Of a stretch of DNA of 64,000 nt, positions 1 through 8,382 are shown one piece after another. Under the pieces are notes generated by a model that was given only the letters and a program-made list of their open reading frames with translations, was not told the DNA's origin and searched no databases. The number at the start of each line of letters is the position of its first letter. The stretch's first letter is position 1. Both the position numbers and the translations under genes were made by a program. This DNA is from Natronorubrum texcoconense (GTDB taxonomy: Archaea > Halobacteriota > Halobacteria > Halobacteriales > Natrialbaceae), in assembly GCF_900100335.1 (NCBI RefSeq), contig NZ_FNFE01000002.1:789061-853060 (forward strand). The letters are read 5' to 3'.

Positions 1-2
1 TC

Positions 3-290
3 GAGGACGTCTCGGTGCTGGGCGTCAGTCGCGACGGGCCCTACGCGCAAAACGAGTTCCTGCGCTGGCTGGACGAGCCCGCGTTCCGCTTCTTCGCGGA
101 CGTCGACGGCGCGGTGAGCGAGTCGCTCGACCTGCTCGCCGACCGCGATCACATGGCCAACGTCTCGACGCCGTGGCGATCCGCGTTCGTCCTCGACGCC
201 GACCGGGAGGTCCAGTACGCGTTCGTCGCGGACGACTGGATCTCGCCGCTGCCGCGCGAGGAGATCGAAGCGGCTATCGACGAACTCTGA
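3..290 (+). CDS. Peroxiredoxin-like (AhpC/TSA, redoxin) protein, C-terminal part
   Basis: The reading frame is open from the left edge of the window, so the start lies outside and only about 95 residues are visible. They match the second half of a thioredoxin-fold redoxin: a strand reading SVLGVSRDGPYAQNEF, then F-F-A-D-V-D-G-AVSE, then SAFVLDADREVQYAFVADDW, the usual beta-hairpin and C-terminal helix of AhpC/TSA proteins that reduce peroxides in the cytoplasm. The peroxidatic Cys would lie upstream and cannot be checked, so a redoxin without peroxidase activity is also possible. It converges with the tRNA-modification gene on the other strand, leaving only 22 bases between them. Confidence 0.7.
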   Translation, partial: EDVSVLGVSRDGPYAQNEFLRWLDEPAFRFFADVDGAVSESLDLLADRDHMANVSTPWRSAFVLDADREVQYAFVADDWISPLPREEIEAAIDEL

Positions 291-312
291 GGAAAAACGG
301 CCCGCAACTGAC

Positions 313-1566
313 CTACACTGGCTTCCCGAACGCGTACATCGTCTCGTGGGCCGTCACCTCGAGGTCGACGAAGTCGCCGGGCTCGAGACCGTACTCGCTC
401 GCGTTCTGGACGATGAGCTGCCGGTACGCCGAGTCGCGGCACTTCACCGAATCGGCGGTGCCCTCCTCGACGACCAGTACGTCCTCGCGCGTCTCGCCGA
501 CCATGTCGGCGTAGGCTTCGCCGACGATCTCGCGTTTCGCCGCGCTCATCTCCTTCGAGCGCTCCTTCTTGAGCGTCCCGCCGAGGCCCTTCATCTCGGC
601 GGCGTCGGTGCCCGGCCGCTTCGAGAAGCGGGTGACGTTGACCTTCTCCGGACGCGTCTCGCGCAGCAGGGCCATCGACTGTTCGTGGTCGTGGTCCGTT
701 TCGGTCGGGAAGCCGACGATGAAGTCCGTCGAGAGCGTCCAGTAGTCGAGGGCCGCATCGAAGCTCTCGATGACCTCGAGATACTCCTCGACCTGGTGCT
801 GGCGGCGCATGTCGCCGAGCACGTCGTCGCTGCCCGACTGCACCGGCGCGTGCAGGAAGTCGTAGAGTTCGTCGTACTCGGCGAAGACGTCCGCTAGCTC
901 CTCGCGGATGCCGTGGACGCCCTTCGGGTTGGCCATCCCGACGCGAACGCGGAACTCGCCCTCGAGTTCGCAGATCTCGGAGAGCAGCCGGTGCAGTTTG
1001 CGTTCGCCCTCGTCCCAGCCGTAGACGCCGGTGTCCTGACCCGTGATCCGGATCTCCTTCGCGCCGGCGTGGATCAGCGCGCGGGCTTTCTCGACGTTTT
1101 CCTCGATCGGGGGCGAGTCGATCTTGCCCGTCGCGTGCTTCGTGATGCAGTACGAGCAGTCGGACATACAGCCCCGCGCGATAGGCAGGATGCCGACGAC
1201 GCCGTCCAGAATGGGTTCGGCGTCGGGCGTCGTCGTCGGACACTCGCCGTTCGTGACCGCCTCCGGCACCTCGTCCCAGTGGAGCACCTGCCCGTCGACC
1301 TCCGCCTTCGCGAACTCCTCGCCCTGGGCGAGCGCCATACAGCCCGTGATGAACAGGTCCGCGGTCTCGTCGGCCAGTTCCTCGGCGCGGCGGAGCATGT
1401 TCCGCTCGGTCTTCTCGACGACGGTGCAGGTGTTCAGGATGGCGACGTCCGCCTCGTCGGCCCCCTCGACTCGGTAGTGGCCCGCGTCGCGGAGCCGTCG
1501 CTCGATCTCACGGCTCTCCCCGCGGTTGGACGTACAGCCGTACGTCTCGATGTGGTACCGGGCCAT
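313..1566 (-). CDS. Archaeal MtaB-type tRNA methylthiotransferase (MiaB-like radical SAM)
   Basis: This 417-residue protein has the full methylthiotransferase layout. The N-terminal UPF0004 domain has three Cys (C11 in YGCTSN, C47 in NTCTV, C76 in ITGCM) for the auxiliary cluster. The radical-SAM signature C133-x3-C137-x2-C140 (RGCMSDCSYC) follows, and a TRAM-like RNA-binding tail lies at about 355-417. Family knowledge: such enzymes convert t6A at position 37 of ANN-decoding tRNAs to ms2t6A, using SAM and a sulfur donor. The length and all six Cys are intact, so it should be active. It is a single gene with no operon partner; GH26 lies 160 bases upstream on the same strand. Confidence 0.93.
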   Translation of the reverse strand: MARYHIETYGCTSNRGESREIERRLRDAGHYRVEGADEADVAILNTCTVVEKTERNMLRRAEELADETADLFITGCMALAQGEEFAKAEVDGQVLHWDEVPEAVTNGECPTTTPDAEPILDGVVGILPIARGCMSDCSYCITKHATGKIDSPPIEENVEKARALIHAGAKEIRITGQDTGVYGWDEGERKLHRLLSEICELEGEFRVRVGMANPKGVHGIREELADVFAEYDELYDFLHAPVQSGSDDVLGDMRRQHQVEEYLEVIESFDAALDYWTLSTDFIVGFPTETDHDHEQSMALLRETRPEKVNVTRFSKRPGTDAAEMKGLGGTLKKERSKEMSAAKREIVGEAYADMVGETREDVLVVEEGTADSVKCRDSAYRQLIVQNASEYGLEPGDFVDLEVTAHETMYAFGKPV

Positions 1567-1727
1567 TCGTTGCTATACGCTCGTCCGGTCCGAACGGCCA
1601 AAAGCCCGACGGATCGGGGCAGACCACCCTAGCGGACGTCGGGATCCGCGCTCGAGGCCTCCTCGACGAACCGGTGACTCGAGTATCGACGGCGACCCCA
1701 GTGCGCTCATCGTCGGACGCGATAAGG

Positions 1728-2849
1728 CTAAAACTCGCCTCGAAACTGTGCGTCGGAGAGAACTCCGGGTCGCCCCGTGCTCCCGCCCACGTACTCGCCG
1801 CGTTGGACTCGTTCGCGAAAGGCGTCGTAGACCCGATACCGCTCGCCGTCGCGCTCGTCGTCGAACGTATCCGTCCCGCGAGCGCCGCCGAACACCGTCC
1901 AGTCGGTTTCCTTGTCGATATTGAACCAGCAGGCCATTCGGACGTCGTTCGCCTCGATATAGTCGAAGACGTCCTCGATCCACTTGCGTTTGGCCTGCAT
2001 GTCGGGTTCGCCGTCCCGGATCGACGTGGTCCCGAACTCGGGGAGCGACAGGGGGCGGCCGGTGAGATCGACGAGTCTGGTTCGCATCGGTTCGAAGATC
2101 GAGTCCGGCGACCGCCAGCCGTCCCCCATCGGGCTGTCGCCGAAGTTGTAGCCGTCGATGCCGACCCAGTCGACGTATGCGTCGCCGGGGTAGCTCGCCT
2201 CCGTGGGCACCTCCCCGTGTTCGGTCGCGTTCGGGTTCCAGAGCCACTGCACCCGATCCCGCGGATCGCCCGCACCGATCGCGGCGACGGCGTTCATCAG
2301 CCGCTCGTGGACGTACCGCCAGGCGTCGACGAAGGCCTCGGCGTCGCCGTCCTCGAGCACGCTCCAGGGGAGCCAGTCCCCGTTCATCTCCGGAAACGGT
2401 CGGAAGTAGAGCCGTCGCGGCCCGTCGATCGCCGGATCGTCGGTCGCCAACCACGCCGCGAGTTCCGCCACCCACCACTCGAGGACGTCGTCGTACTCGC
2501 CGTCGCGAACCTGCCGCGTGATCGTCGACGGCGTGTCGGTCTCCGAGCCGGTGTAGGAGAGCCAGGTCACCATCGGCACGTGACCGGTCTGCCAGACCTC
2601 GGTCATCCCGGAGAGAAACTGCCGACGCACGCGCTCGTCGTCGTCCGCGTTCACGTACAGCGTAAGCACGCCGAAACGGGTCTCGAGCCACCGCTCGAAT
2701 GGGCGGAACTGCTCCGGCGAGGCGGCGTTTTCGCCCGGATACGCGCCGAGAATCCGCCGGCGTTCGTTGGTCGTCGGCCCGGCACAGCCGCTGATCGAAC
2801 TCAGAAGCGGGACCGTGCCGACCGAACAGAGGACGTCGCGTCGTCGCAC
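1728..2849 (-). CDS. GH26-like glycoside hydrolase, lipid-anchored
   Basis: The GTG start at 2849 was chosen because it opens with RRRDVL and a lipobox SISGC (Cys22), the usual haloarchaeal Tat-lipoprotein signal; a longer frame would run into gatD. The 373-residue protein resembles family GH26, which includes beta-mannanases. YFRPFPEMNGDWLPW holds the proposed acid/base Glu154, and LPEFGTT holds the proposed nucleophile Glu271. VQWLWNPN and DAYVDWVGIDGYNF are also typical. In many GH26 enzymes the acid/base Glu is preceded by His; here it is Pro. The enzyme would sit on the outer face of the membrane and cut a polysaccharide. The substrate cannot be read from sequence, and no sugar transporter or other glycosidase is adjacent. 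Confidence 0.78.
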   Translation of the reverse strand: MRRRDVLCSVGTVPLLSSISGCAGPTTNERRRILGAYPGENAASPEQFRPFERWLETRFGVLTLYVNADDDERVRRQFLSGMTEVWQTGHVPMVTWLSYTGSETDTPSTITRQVRDGEYDDVLEWWVAELAAWLATDDPAIDGPRRLYFRPFPEMNGDWLPWSVLEDGDAEAFVDAWRYVHERLMNAVAAIGAGDPRDRVQWLWNPNATEHGEVPTEASYPGDAYVDWVGIDGYNFGDSPMGDGWRSPDSIFEPMRTRLVDLTGRPLSLPEFGTTSIRDGEPDMQAKRKWIEDVFDYIEANDVRMACWFNIDKETDWTVFGGARGTDTFDDERDGERYRVYDAFRERVQRGEYVGGSTGRPGVLSDAQFRGEF

Positions 2850-2954
2850 GGGAGTGATACGGCGCGAGCGGGCATACGTATCGCGGACGGTCGCGGACGA
2901 TCGCGGGCGCGCCGAAAGCGTGCCTTCAAGTCCGACCCCGCGCAACGCCACCAC

Positions 2955-4205
2955 ATGAACCCAGGCGATCGCGTTCGCGTCGACCGCGCGGATCGCACGT
3001 ACGAAGGCGTGTTGCTCCCCTCGAGTACCGACGACCACCTCGTCGTCAAACTCGAGGGCGGCTACAACGTCGGCGTCGACCGGGACGGCGCCGACGTCGA
3101 ACTGCTCGAGGAAGACGTCTACGAGATCGACGGCGACACCGCAGGTGAGGAAGGGAGCGTCTCCGAGATCGAGTTCGACGACGACTTGCCGACGATCTCG
3201 CTGATCTCGACGGGCGGCACCATCGCGTCGACGGTCGACTACCGCACGGGCGCCGTGACGGCGCAGTTCGACGCCGAGGACGTCCTACGCGCGGTTCCGG
3301 ATCTCGCCGGTCGGGCGAACTACCGCGGGAGAGTCGTCGCGAACATCCTCTCGGAGAACATGGAGCCGCCGCTCTGGCAGGACCTCGCGCAGGCGGTCTC
3401 GGAGGAGATCGAAGCCGGCGCCGACGGGGTCGTCGTCATGCACGGCACCGACACGATGCAGTACTCCGCGTCGGCGCTCGCGTTCATGCTCGAGACGCCC
3501 GTCCCGATCGTCTTCACGGGCTCCCAGCGCTCGGCCGACCGACCCTCCTCGGACAACGTGATGAACGCCGTCTCGGCCGTCGAGGCAGCCAAGAGCGACT
3601 GCGCGGAGGTGCTGGTCTGCATGCACGCCTCCGAGAGCGACGATATCTGTGCGCTGCACCGCGGGACGCGCGTCCGGAAGAACCACACCTCGCGTCGCGA
3701 CGCCTTCGAGACCGTCGGCGCCGAACCGCTGGGCGAGGTCGAGTACGAGACGGAAGACGTCACGTTTCGACGAGAGTACCAACAGCGAGGCGAGACCGAC
3801 CTCGAACTCGCCGACGCCCTCGAGAGCGACGTCGAACTCCTCAAGTTCACGCCCGGAATGGACCCCGCCTTCCTCGACGTCGTCGAAGGGGCGGCGGGCC
3901 TGGTCATCGAAGGCACCGGCCTCGGCCACGTTCAGACCGACCTCATTCCGCGGATCGAGGGGCTCGTCGAAAACGGCACGACGGTCGTGATGACGAGTCA
4001 ATGTCTCGAAGGTCGGGTCTGTGACCGGGTCTACGATACGGGTCGGGACTTGCTCGAGGCCGGCGTCGTCGAGGCCGGCGACACCCTCCCCGGGACGGCG
4101 AAAGTGAAGCTGATGTGGGCGCTCGAGCACAGCGAGAACGTTGAAGAGGCGATGGGGACCTCGCTGGCCGGCGAGATTCAGGAGCGATCGGTTCCCTGGG
4201 AGTAG
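2955..4205 (+). CDS. gatD: Glu-tRNA(Gln) amidotransferase subunit D (archaeal GatDE)
   Basis: This 416-residue protein has an N-terminal SH3-like domain (MNPGDRVRV, about 1-60) and a type I asparaginase domain starting at about 78. The first catalytic Thr is in STGGTIAS (86-93) and the second triad is in VMHGTDTM. GatD releases ammonia from glutamine and passes it to GatE, which converts Glu-tRNA(Gln) to Gln-tRNA(Gln). The N-terminal domain separates GatD from plain L-asparaginases. The ATG at 2955 is preferred; the frame stays open upstream, but that would overlap the GH26 gene on the other strand. gatE is not in this window. Confidence 0.93.
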   Translation: MNPGDRVRVDRADRTYEGVLLPSSTDDHLVVKLEGGYNVGVDRDGADVELLEEDVYEIDGDTAGEEGSVSEIEFDDDLPTISLISTGGTIASTVDYRTGAVTAQFDAEDVLRAVPDLAGRANYRGRVVANILSENMEPPLWQDLAQAVSEEIEAGADGVVVMHGTDTMQYSASALAFMLETPVPIVFTGSQRSADRPSSDNVMNAVSAVEAAKSDCAEVLVCMHASESDDICALHRGTRVRKNHTSRRDAFETVGAEPLGEVEYETEDVTFRREYQQRGETDLELADALESDVELLKFTPGMDPAFLDVVEGAAGLVIEGTGLGHVQTDLIPRIEGLVENGTTVVMTSQCLEGRVCDRVYDTGRDLLEAGVVEAGDTLPGTAKVKLMWALEHSENVEEAMGTSLAGEIQERSVPWE

Positions 4206-4347
4206 CCGCGAAATCGACCGTCCCGACAGCGTCCCGGGGCGTACGCTCCGTCCCGCCACCCCGTCGAGGGTATGCGATTTTACGGCACACTGCGTCCGTC
4301 TGAAAAGCGCTTTCCCGCGTGACTGCCTCAGATGCGTTCAACGAACC

Positions 4348-5310
4348 ATGGTTCCCAATCTGGAGACCGAGACGCCGGTCGAGATCCGCCGGGCGACCCA
4401 CGACGACTACGAGGCCGTCGTCGACTTTACGAGCGACATCTGGCCGGATCGCGGCGGCGATTACATTCCGAAAATCTACCACGACTGGCTCGAGGACGAC
4501 GGAGACGACAGGAAAACGTTCCTCGCGACGATCGACGGCGAAGCCGCAGGCATCGTTCAGGCCGTCATGCTCACCCCCGACGAGGCCTGGTTCCAGGGGA
4601 TGCGAGTCTCCGCAGACCACCGTCGACAGGGCGTGAGCCAGCGGCTGAACGAAGCCTGCTTCGAGTGGGCGCGCGAGCGGGGCGCGACGCTCGCCCGCGT
4701 CATGATCTTCTCGTGGAACGCGGTATCGATCGGCGCGGCCCGCGCGAGCGGCTTCGAGCCGATCACGGAGTTCCGGTTCGCCCACCCGACCCCGGACCCG
4801 GACGCCGAGGGACCGTATCGCGTCTCGGGCGATCCGACGGCCGCCTGGCGCTACTGGACCCACAGCGACGCCCGCGAGCACCTGTCCGGGCTCGGGCTCG
4901 ATCCCGAGGAGTCGTGGGCCGTCCGCGAACTCACGCGCGAGGACTTCGAGCGCTTCGCCGACGAGTCGGCGGTGTTCGCCGTCGCGGGCGACGACGGACT
5001 CGCGGGGGCGGCCTACCGGAGCCGAACGTACGAGCGAACCGTCGAGAATGATGGCGACGCCGATTCGGGCGACGACACGGAACCCGAAACCGAGACGTGG
5101 GCCGAGTACGGCGTCGGCGCGTGGGAGGACGTCGATGCCGCCCGCTCGCTGTTCGCGGCGATCGCTCGAGACGCGGCCGACTGCGGAGCCGACGAGGCGC
5201 GTGTCCTGATCCCCGAAACCGCCCGATACGTCTGTGACGTCCCGTACGCCGGCGCCGGACTCTCCGACGAGCCGGATTTCGTGCTCGGGATCGATCTCGC
5301 CGCGAACTGA
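4348..5310 (+). CDS. GNAT-family N-acetyltransferase
   Basis: The 320-residue protein begins MVPNLETETPVEIRRAT and has a GNAT core in its first half. The acetyl-CoA pyrophosphate-binding loop is visible as MRVSADHRRQGVSQRLN, with the R-x-x-G motif, followed by SAARASGFEP-type strand 5/helix 4 material. The second half (from about residue 170) looks like a degenerate or second GNAT-like lobe and contains a short acidic stretch (ENDGDADSGDDTEPE). It stands alone, 142 bases after gatD. The substrate (protein N-terminus, small molecule or antibiotic) cannot be told from sequence. Confidence 0.85.
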   Translation: MVPNLETETPVEIRRATHDDYEAVVDFTSDIWPDRGGDYIPKIYHDWLEDDGDDRKTFLATIDGEAAGIVQAVMLTPDEAWFQGMRVSADHRRQGVSQRLNEACFEWARERGATLARVMIFSWNAVSIGAARASGFEPITEFRFAHPTPDPDAEGPYRVSGDPTAAWRYWTHSDAREHLSGLGLDPEESWAVRELTREDFERFADESAVFAVAGDDGLAGAAYRSRTYERTVENDGDADSGDDTEPETETWAEYGVGAWEDVDAARSLFAAIARDAADCGADEARVLIPETARYVCDVPYAGAGLSDEPDFVLGIDLAAN

Positions 5311-5454
5311 CGGGGGTTGGCCGTCGATTCGTTTCTACGAGAGATCGATCGTCGGGTCGTCCGCGTTTTCGAAGCCCGCGAGACGCCGTTCGTTCAGCGG
5401 GACTGACGGGTGAGCTACCCCTACTTGGTGCGTGCTAGCGTGAGTGAAGACGAG

Positions 5455-6720
5455 ATGGTCGCCGAAACCCCGCGGGAGAGCCGACACGACGAGATCGAGG
5501 CGATACTGGAGTCGAAGGCGAGCGGCGTGAAACCGGTACGAGACGAGGTGGACAAGTACACGGTCGTCGGGCCAGCCCGGCGAGATACCTTCGCGAACTG
5601 GGTGACGCCAATCGAGGAGCACTTCGTCTGCCACCGGAACGATATTCCGGACGGCGACGCCGACGCGTGGACCGTCTCGCTCACCGGGCAGGTCGAAGCG
5701 GAGCTCTCGGTGAGCGAAATCGCGGACGGATACCCCACCGTTGCCGTCGCCCACACCATGGAGTGTGCGGGAAACGGCCGCGGGCAACACGACCCCGAAA
5801 CGGGAAGCGTCCAGTGGGGGTTCGAGGCCGTTGCTACCGCGATCTGGACCGGCGCGCCGCTCGAGTCGATCCTCCGCGACCACGGCGTGGCGGCCGCCGA
5901 GGGGACGTGGCTGACCGCGGTCGGCGGGGACCCCGCAGACGGCGACGACGTCTTCGCGCGGTCGATCCCGCTCGAGAAAGCGATCGACGACTGCATCCTC
6001 GCCTTCGAGATGAACGGCGAGGCGCTCCCGCGGGAGCACGGCTATCCGGTGCGGCTGATCGTTCCCGGCTGGTACGGCGTCAACAACGTCAAGTGGGTCG
6101 AGGAGCTCCGAGTCACGAACTCGATGGTGGGCCAGGGCTCGCTCGACCGGCCCGGCGAACACGCCTACTGGCAGCAGGAGGCGTACCGGATCCACCCGCG
6201 AAACGCTCCCCCCGAGGCGAACGAGACGATCGAGACGGTCGATACGTGGGAGCAACTCGAGGGCGCGGTCGATCACCCCTACACGTTCGACGCGAACGCG
6301 ATGTCGGTGATCGGGACGCCGGACGGGGAGTCGCCCGTGACGCCGAAAGCGGACGGAACGGTCGAAATTCGGGGCGTCGCCTGGGCGGGTGACGACGCGG
6401 TAGCGCGCGTAGAGATCTCGACCGACGGCGGCGCAACGTGGGACGACGCGGAGCTGTTCGGCCCCGACTACGCCGGCGCGTGGCGGCTGTTCCGGTACGA
6501 CTGGAACGCGGAGGCCGGCCGCCACTCGCTGGTATCACGGGCGACCGACGAACTCGAGCGACGACAGCCGGCGACCATCTCCGCGCCAGACGCGTGGCGC
6601 GACGCCCTCGAGAACGACGAGTTCCCCTGGAACGAGGGCGGATACGCCGCGAACGCCTACGAACCGAACGGCGTAACGGTCGAGGTCCGTCCCGCGGATG
6701 GCTCGACGAAAAACGAGTGA
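5455..6720 (+). CDS. Sulfite-oxidase-family molybdopterin oxidoreductase
   Basis: The protein is 421 residues from the ATG at 5455; a GTG at 5440 would add five residues and cannot be excluded. The Mo-pterin domain contains HTMECAGNGRG, with Cys104 as the expected molybdenum ligand. The C-terminal Mo-co dimerisation domain is visible from about residue 300 (VEIRGVAWAGDDAVARVEIS then DGGATWDDAEL). No heme or Tat signal is visible, so it is probably cytoplasmic and needs an external electron acceptor. Substrates in this family include sulfite and protein methionine sulfoxide; the exact one is unknown. A MoaD/SAMP gene faces it 32 bases downstream, which fits a cofactor link. Confidence 0.88.
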   Translation: MVAETPRESRHDEIEAILESKASGVKPVRDEVDKYTVVGPARRDTFANWVTPIEEHFVCHRNDIPDGDADAWTVSLTGQVEAELSVSEIADGYPTVAVAHTMECAGNGRGQHDPETGSVQWGFEAVATAIWTGAPLESILRDHGVAAAEGTWLTAVGGDPADGDDVFARSIPLEKAIDDCILAFEMNGEALPREHGYPVRLIVPGWYGVNNVKWVEELRVTNSMVGQGSLDRPGEHAYWQQEAYRIHPRNAPPEANETIETVDTWEQLEGAVDHPYTFDANAMSVIGTPDGESPVTPKADGTVEIRGVAWAGDDAVARVEISTDGGATWDDAELFGPDYAGAWRLFRYDWNAEAGRHSLVSRATDELERRQPATISAPDAWRDALENDEFPWNEGGYAANAYEPNGVTVEVRPADGSTKNE

Positions 6721-6752
6721 GGCGAACGAGACGAACCGCGGCTCGACGACCG

Positions 6753-7034
6753 CTACCCGCCGCTGACCGGCGGAAACAGCGCCAGCTCGTCGCCCTCCTT
6801 GAGTTCCGTCTCGAGGCCCTCCTCCTCGACTAAGACGTTCGTTCCGTTTCGAAGCACGTTGATCTGTGAGCGCAGGTCGCCGTCGTCCAGGACGCGCTCC
6901 TCGAGCTCTGATCGGTCCGCGACGAGTTGCTCGAGGGCGTCTCCGACGGTATCACCGGCCGACGCGTCGACGGTGACGTGTTTGTCGCCTGCGCGCTCCG
7001 CGAGGTCGGCAAAGAGCTTCCACTCCGTAGGCAT
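6753..7034 (-). CDS. SAMP1/MoaD-like ubiquitin-fold protein
   Basis: A 93-residue beta-grasp protein beginning MPTEWKLFADLAE and ending ELALFPPVSGG. The C-terminal Gly-Gly and the preceding ALFPPVS match SAMP1 of Haloferax. In that system the E1-like UbaA activates the C-terminus, and the protein serves both in molybdopterin synthesis (MoaD role) and in ubiquitin-like conjugation (samplyation). The start at 7034 was chosen to match the SAMP1 length; a GTG 27 bases upstream adds nothing conserved. It lies tail-to-tail with the molybdoenzyme gene, a plausible functional neighbour. Confidence 0.92.
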   Translation of the reverse strand: MPTEWKLFADLAERAGDKHVTVDASAGDTVGDALEQLVADRSELEERVLDDGDLRSQINVLRNGTNVLVEEEGLETELKEGDELALFPPVSGG

Positions 7035-7065
7035 ACGTGGCGATATCGGTGCCGACGGCAAGTAG

Positions 7066-8382
7066 CTACCGCTCCCGTGTGCGGTTCGCCGGCGACGCCG
7101 ACTCCGCTGCCGGTGGCTCTCCCGCGGCTGCAGCCGACTCCGTATTCGATTCGCGCGTCTGTGCGATCTCGGACACCCGCCGGAGCGCCTCCGGACGGCC
7201 GAGCACGTACGCCGTATCGCCGGCCTCGAGTTGGGTCTCCGCGTCGGGCAACGCGAGGTGGTCGGCGGCGTCGGCCGGCGACTCGCCGCGCTCGACGGCG
7301 ACGACGAGCACCGGGAGCGAGCCGACGGTCGCCCCCGCGAGCCCGTCGCCGGCTGCGACGGGAAGCGTCGTCACCGTTTCATCAGCCGCCCGCAGGAGGG
7401 AGACGAGGTCGCGCTCCGCGCCCGGGCTCCGGGGCAGGGTCACGAGTCGGTAGGCGGCGTCGGACTCGAGTGACTCCGCGTCGTCGGCGTCGACGGCGAC
7501 GGTCGCGACGTCGTCGGCCACGCCGCGGAGTTCGCCGCCGGTCACCCGTCGCAGCGAGTCGCCCTCGCGCCGCCAGATGCGAACCGCGTCGCCCGGACTG
7601 GCGTCGGGTGCGGGGTCGCCCCGGATCGCGACGGCGACGCTGCCCGGCGCGAGCGTCGGCCCGATTCCGGCCGGCCGGCTGCCGAGGCCGAGGTGGGAAA
7701 TCGTGCCGTCGTCGGCGAACTCGACATCGACGTGGCCGATGCCGTGGTCGCGCTCGAGGCGATCGATCAGCCGCTCGCGGAGCCGATCGGTGGTGAGCCG
7801 CCGCGGGAAGAGGAACGTCTGACCCGCGAGTTCCGCCTTCGTGGTGGGATCGACGGGATCGTAGCCGTCGACGTCGGCGATGGTCTCGGGGAGCTCGACG
7901 GTGACGACGCGGCCCGCCGAGCGGACGAGTTGGCCGACCTCCGTCATCGTTCGGGGAGCCGTCGCGGCGAACACGTCCCGCGCGAGGTAGTCGCCCGCTC
8001 GGCGGCCGCCGTCGGCGGCGATCGCACTCGCGGTGAAGGCGGCGACGGTGTAGACGGCCGTCGCGGGCTCGAGAAGTCCCGTATCACCGATGATCGCGTC
8101 CTGGAGGGCGGACTGCGTGTTCAGCCAGATCGCGACCATCGTGACGCCGAGCAAGATCGCGATGCCCTCGGGAATCTCGTCCGCGCTGTACCAGCGAAAG
8201 ACGAACGCCACCGTCGCACCCGTCCCGGCTGCGAGCAGCCCGAAGCCGAGGATGCGAACGACGGCGTCTATCAGCGTCTCCGAGGGGAGCGTCTGGGCGA
8301 CGACGGGATCGAGGGCGAACGGCGGGACAACGGCGGCGAGGACGAACAACGCGGCCACGGATTCGACGTATGCGGCGCTCAT
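7066..8382 (-). CDS. Membrane-anchored TrkA-C/RCK-C-domain protein, second gene of pair
   Basis: This 438-residue protein has an N-terminal membrane part of about four segments (roughly residues 5-135). It is followed by a soluble part with TrkA-C-like beta repeats (GPTLAPGSVAVAIRGD, GDAVRIWRREGDSL) and a second ligand-binding-like segment near the C-terminus (GDTAYVLGRPEALRRV). Its ATG overlaps the stop of the upstream gene (ATGA, 8379-8382), so the pair is translationally coupled. Such haloarchaeal proteins are annotated as potassium-channel regulators. I see no pore signature (TVGYG) here, so the transport role is inferred from the regulatory domains alone. Confidence 0.75.
   Translation of the reverse strand: MSAAYVESVAALFVLAAVVPPFALDPVVAQTLPSETLIDAVVRILGFGLLAAGTGATVAFVFRWYSADEIPEGIAILLGVTMVAIWLNTQSALQDAIIGDTGLLEPATAVYTVAAFTASAIAADGGRRAGDYLARDVFAATAPRTMTEVGQLVRSAGRVVTVELPETIADVDGYDPVDPTTKAELAGQTFLFPRRLTTDRLRERLIDRLERDHGIGHVDVEFADDGTISHLGLGSRPAGIGPTLAPGSVAVAIRGDPAPDASPGDAVRIWRREGDSLRRVTGGELRGVADDVATVAVDADDAESLESDAAYRLVTLPRSPGAERDLVSLLRAADETVTTLPVAAGDGLAGATVGSLPVLVVAVERGESPADAADHLALPDAETQLEAGDTAYVLGRPEALRRVSEIAQTRESNTESAAAAGEPPAAESASPANRTRER

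Noticed and set aside
1674..2954. Open frame extending gatD upstream by more than 400 codons
   Set aside because: It overlaps the GH26 gene on the other strand, is Arg-rich and resembles no protein. GatD homologues begin at the ATG at 2955.
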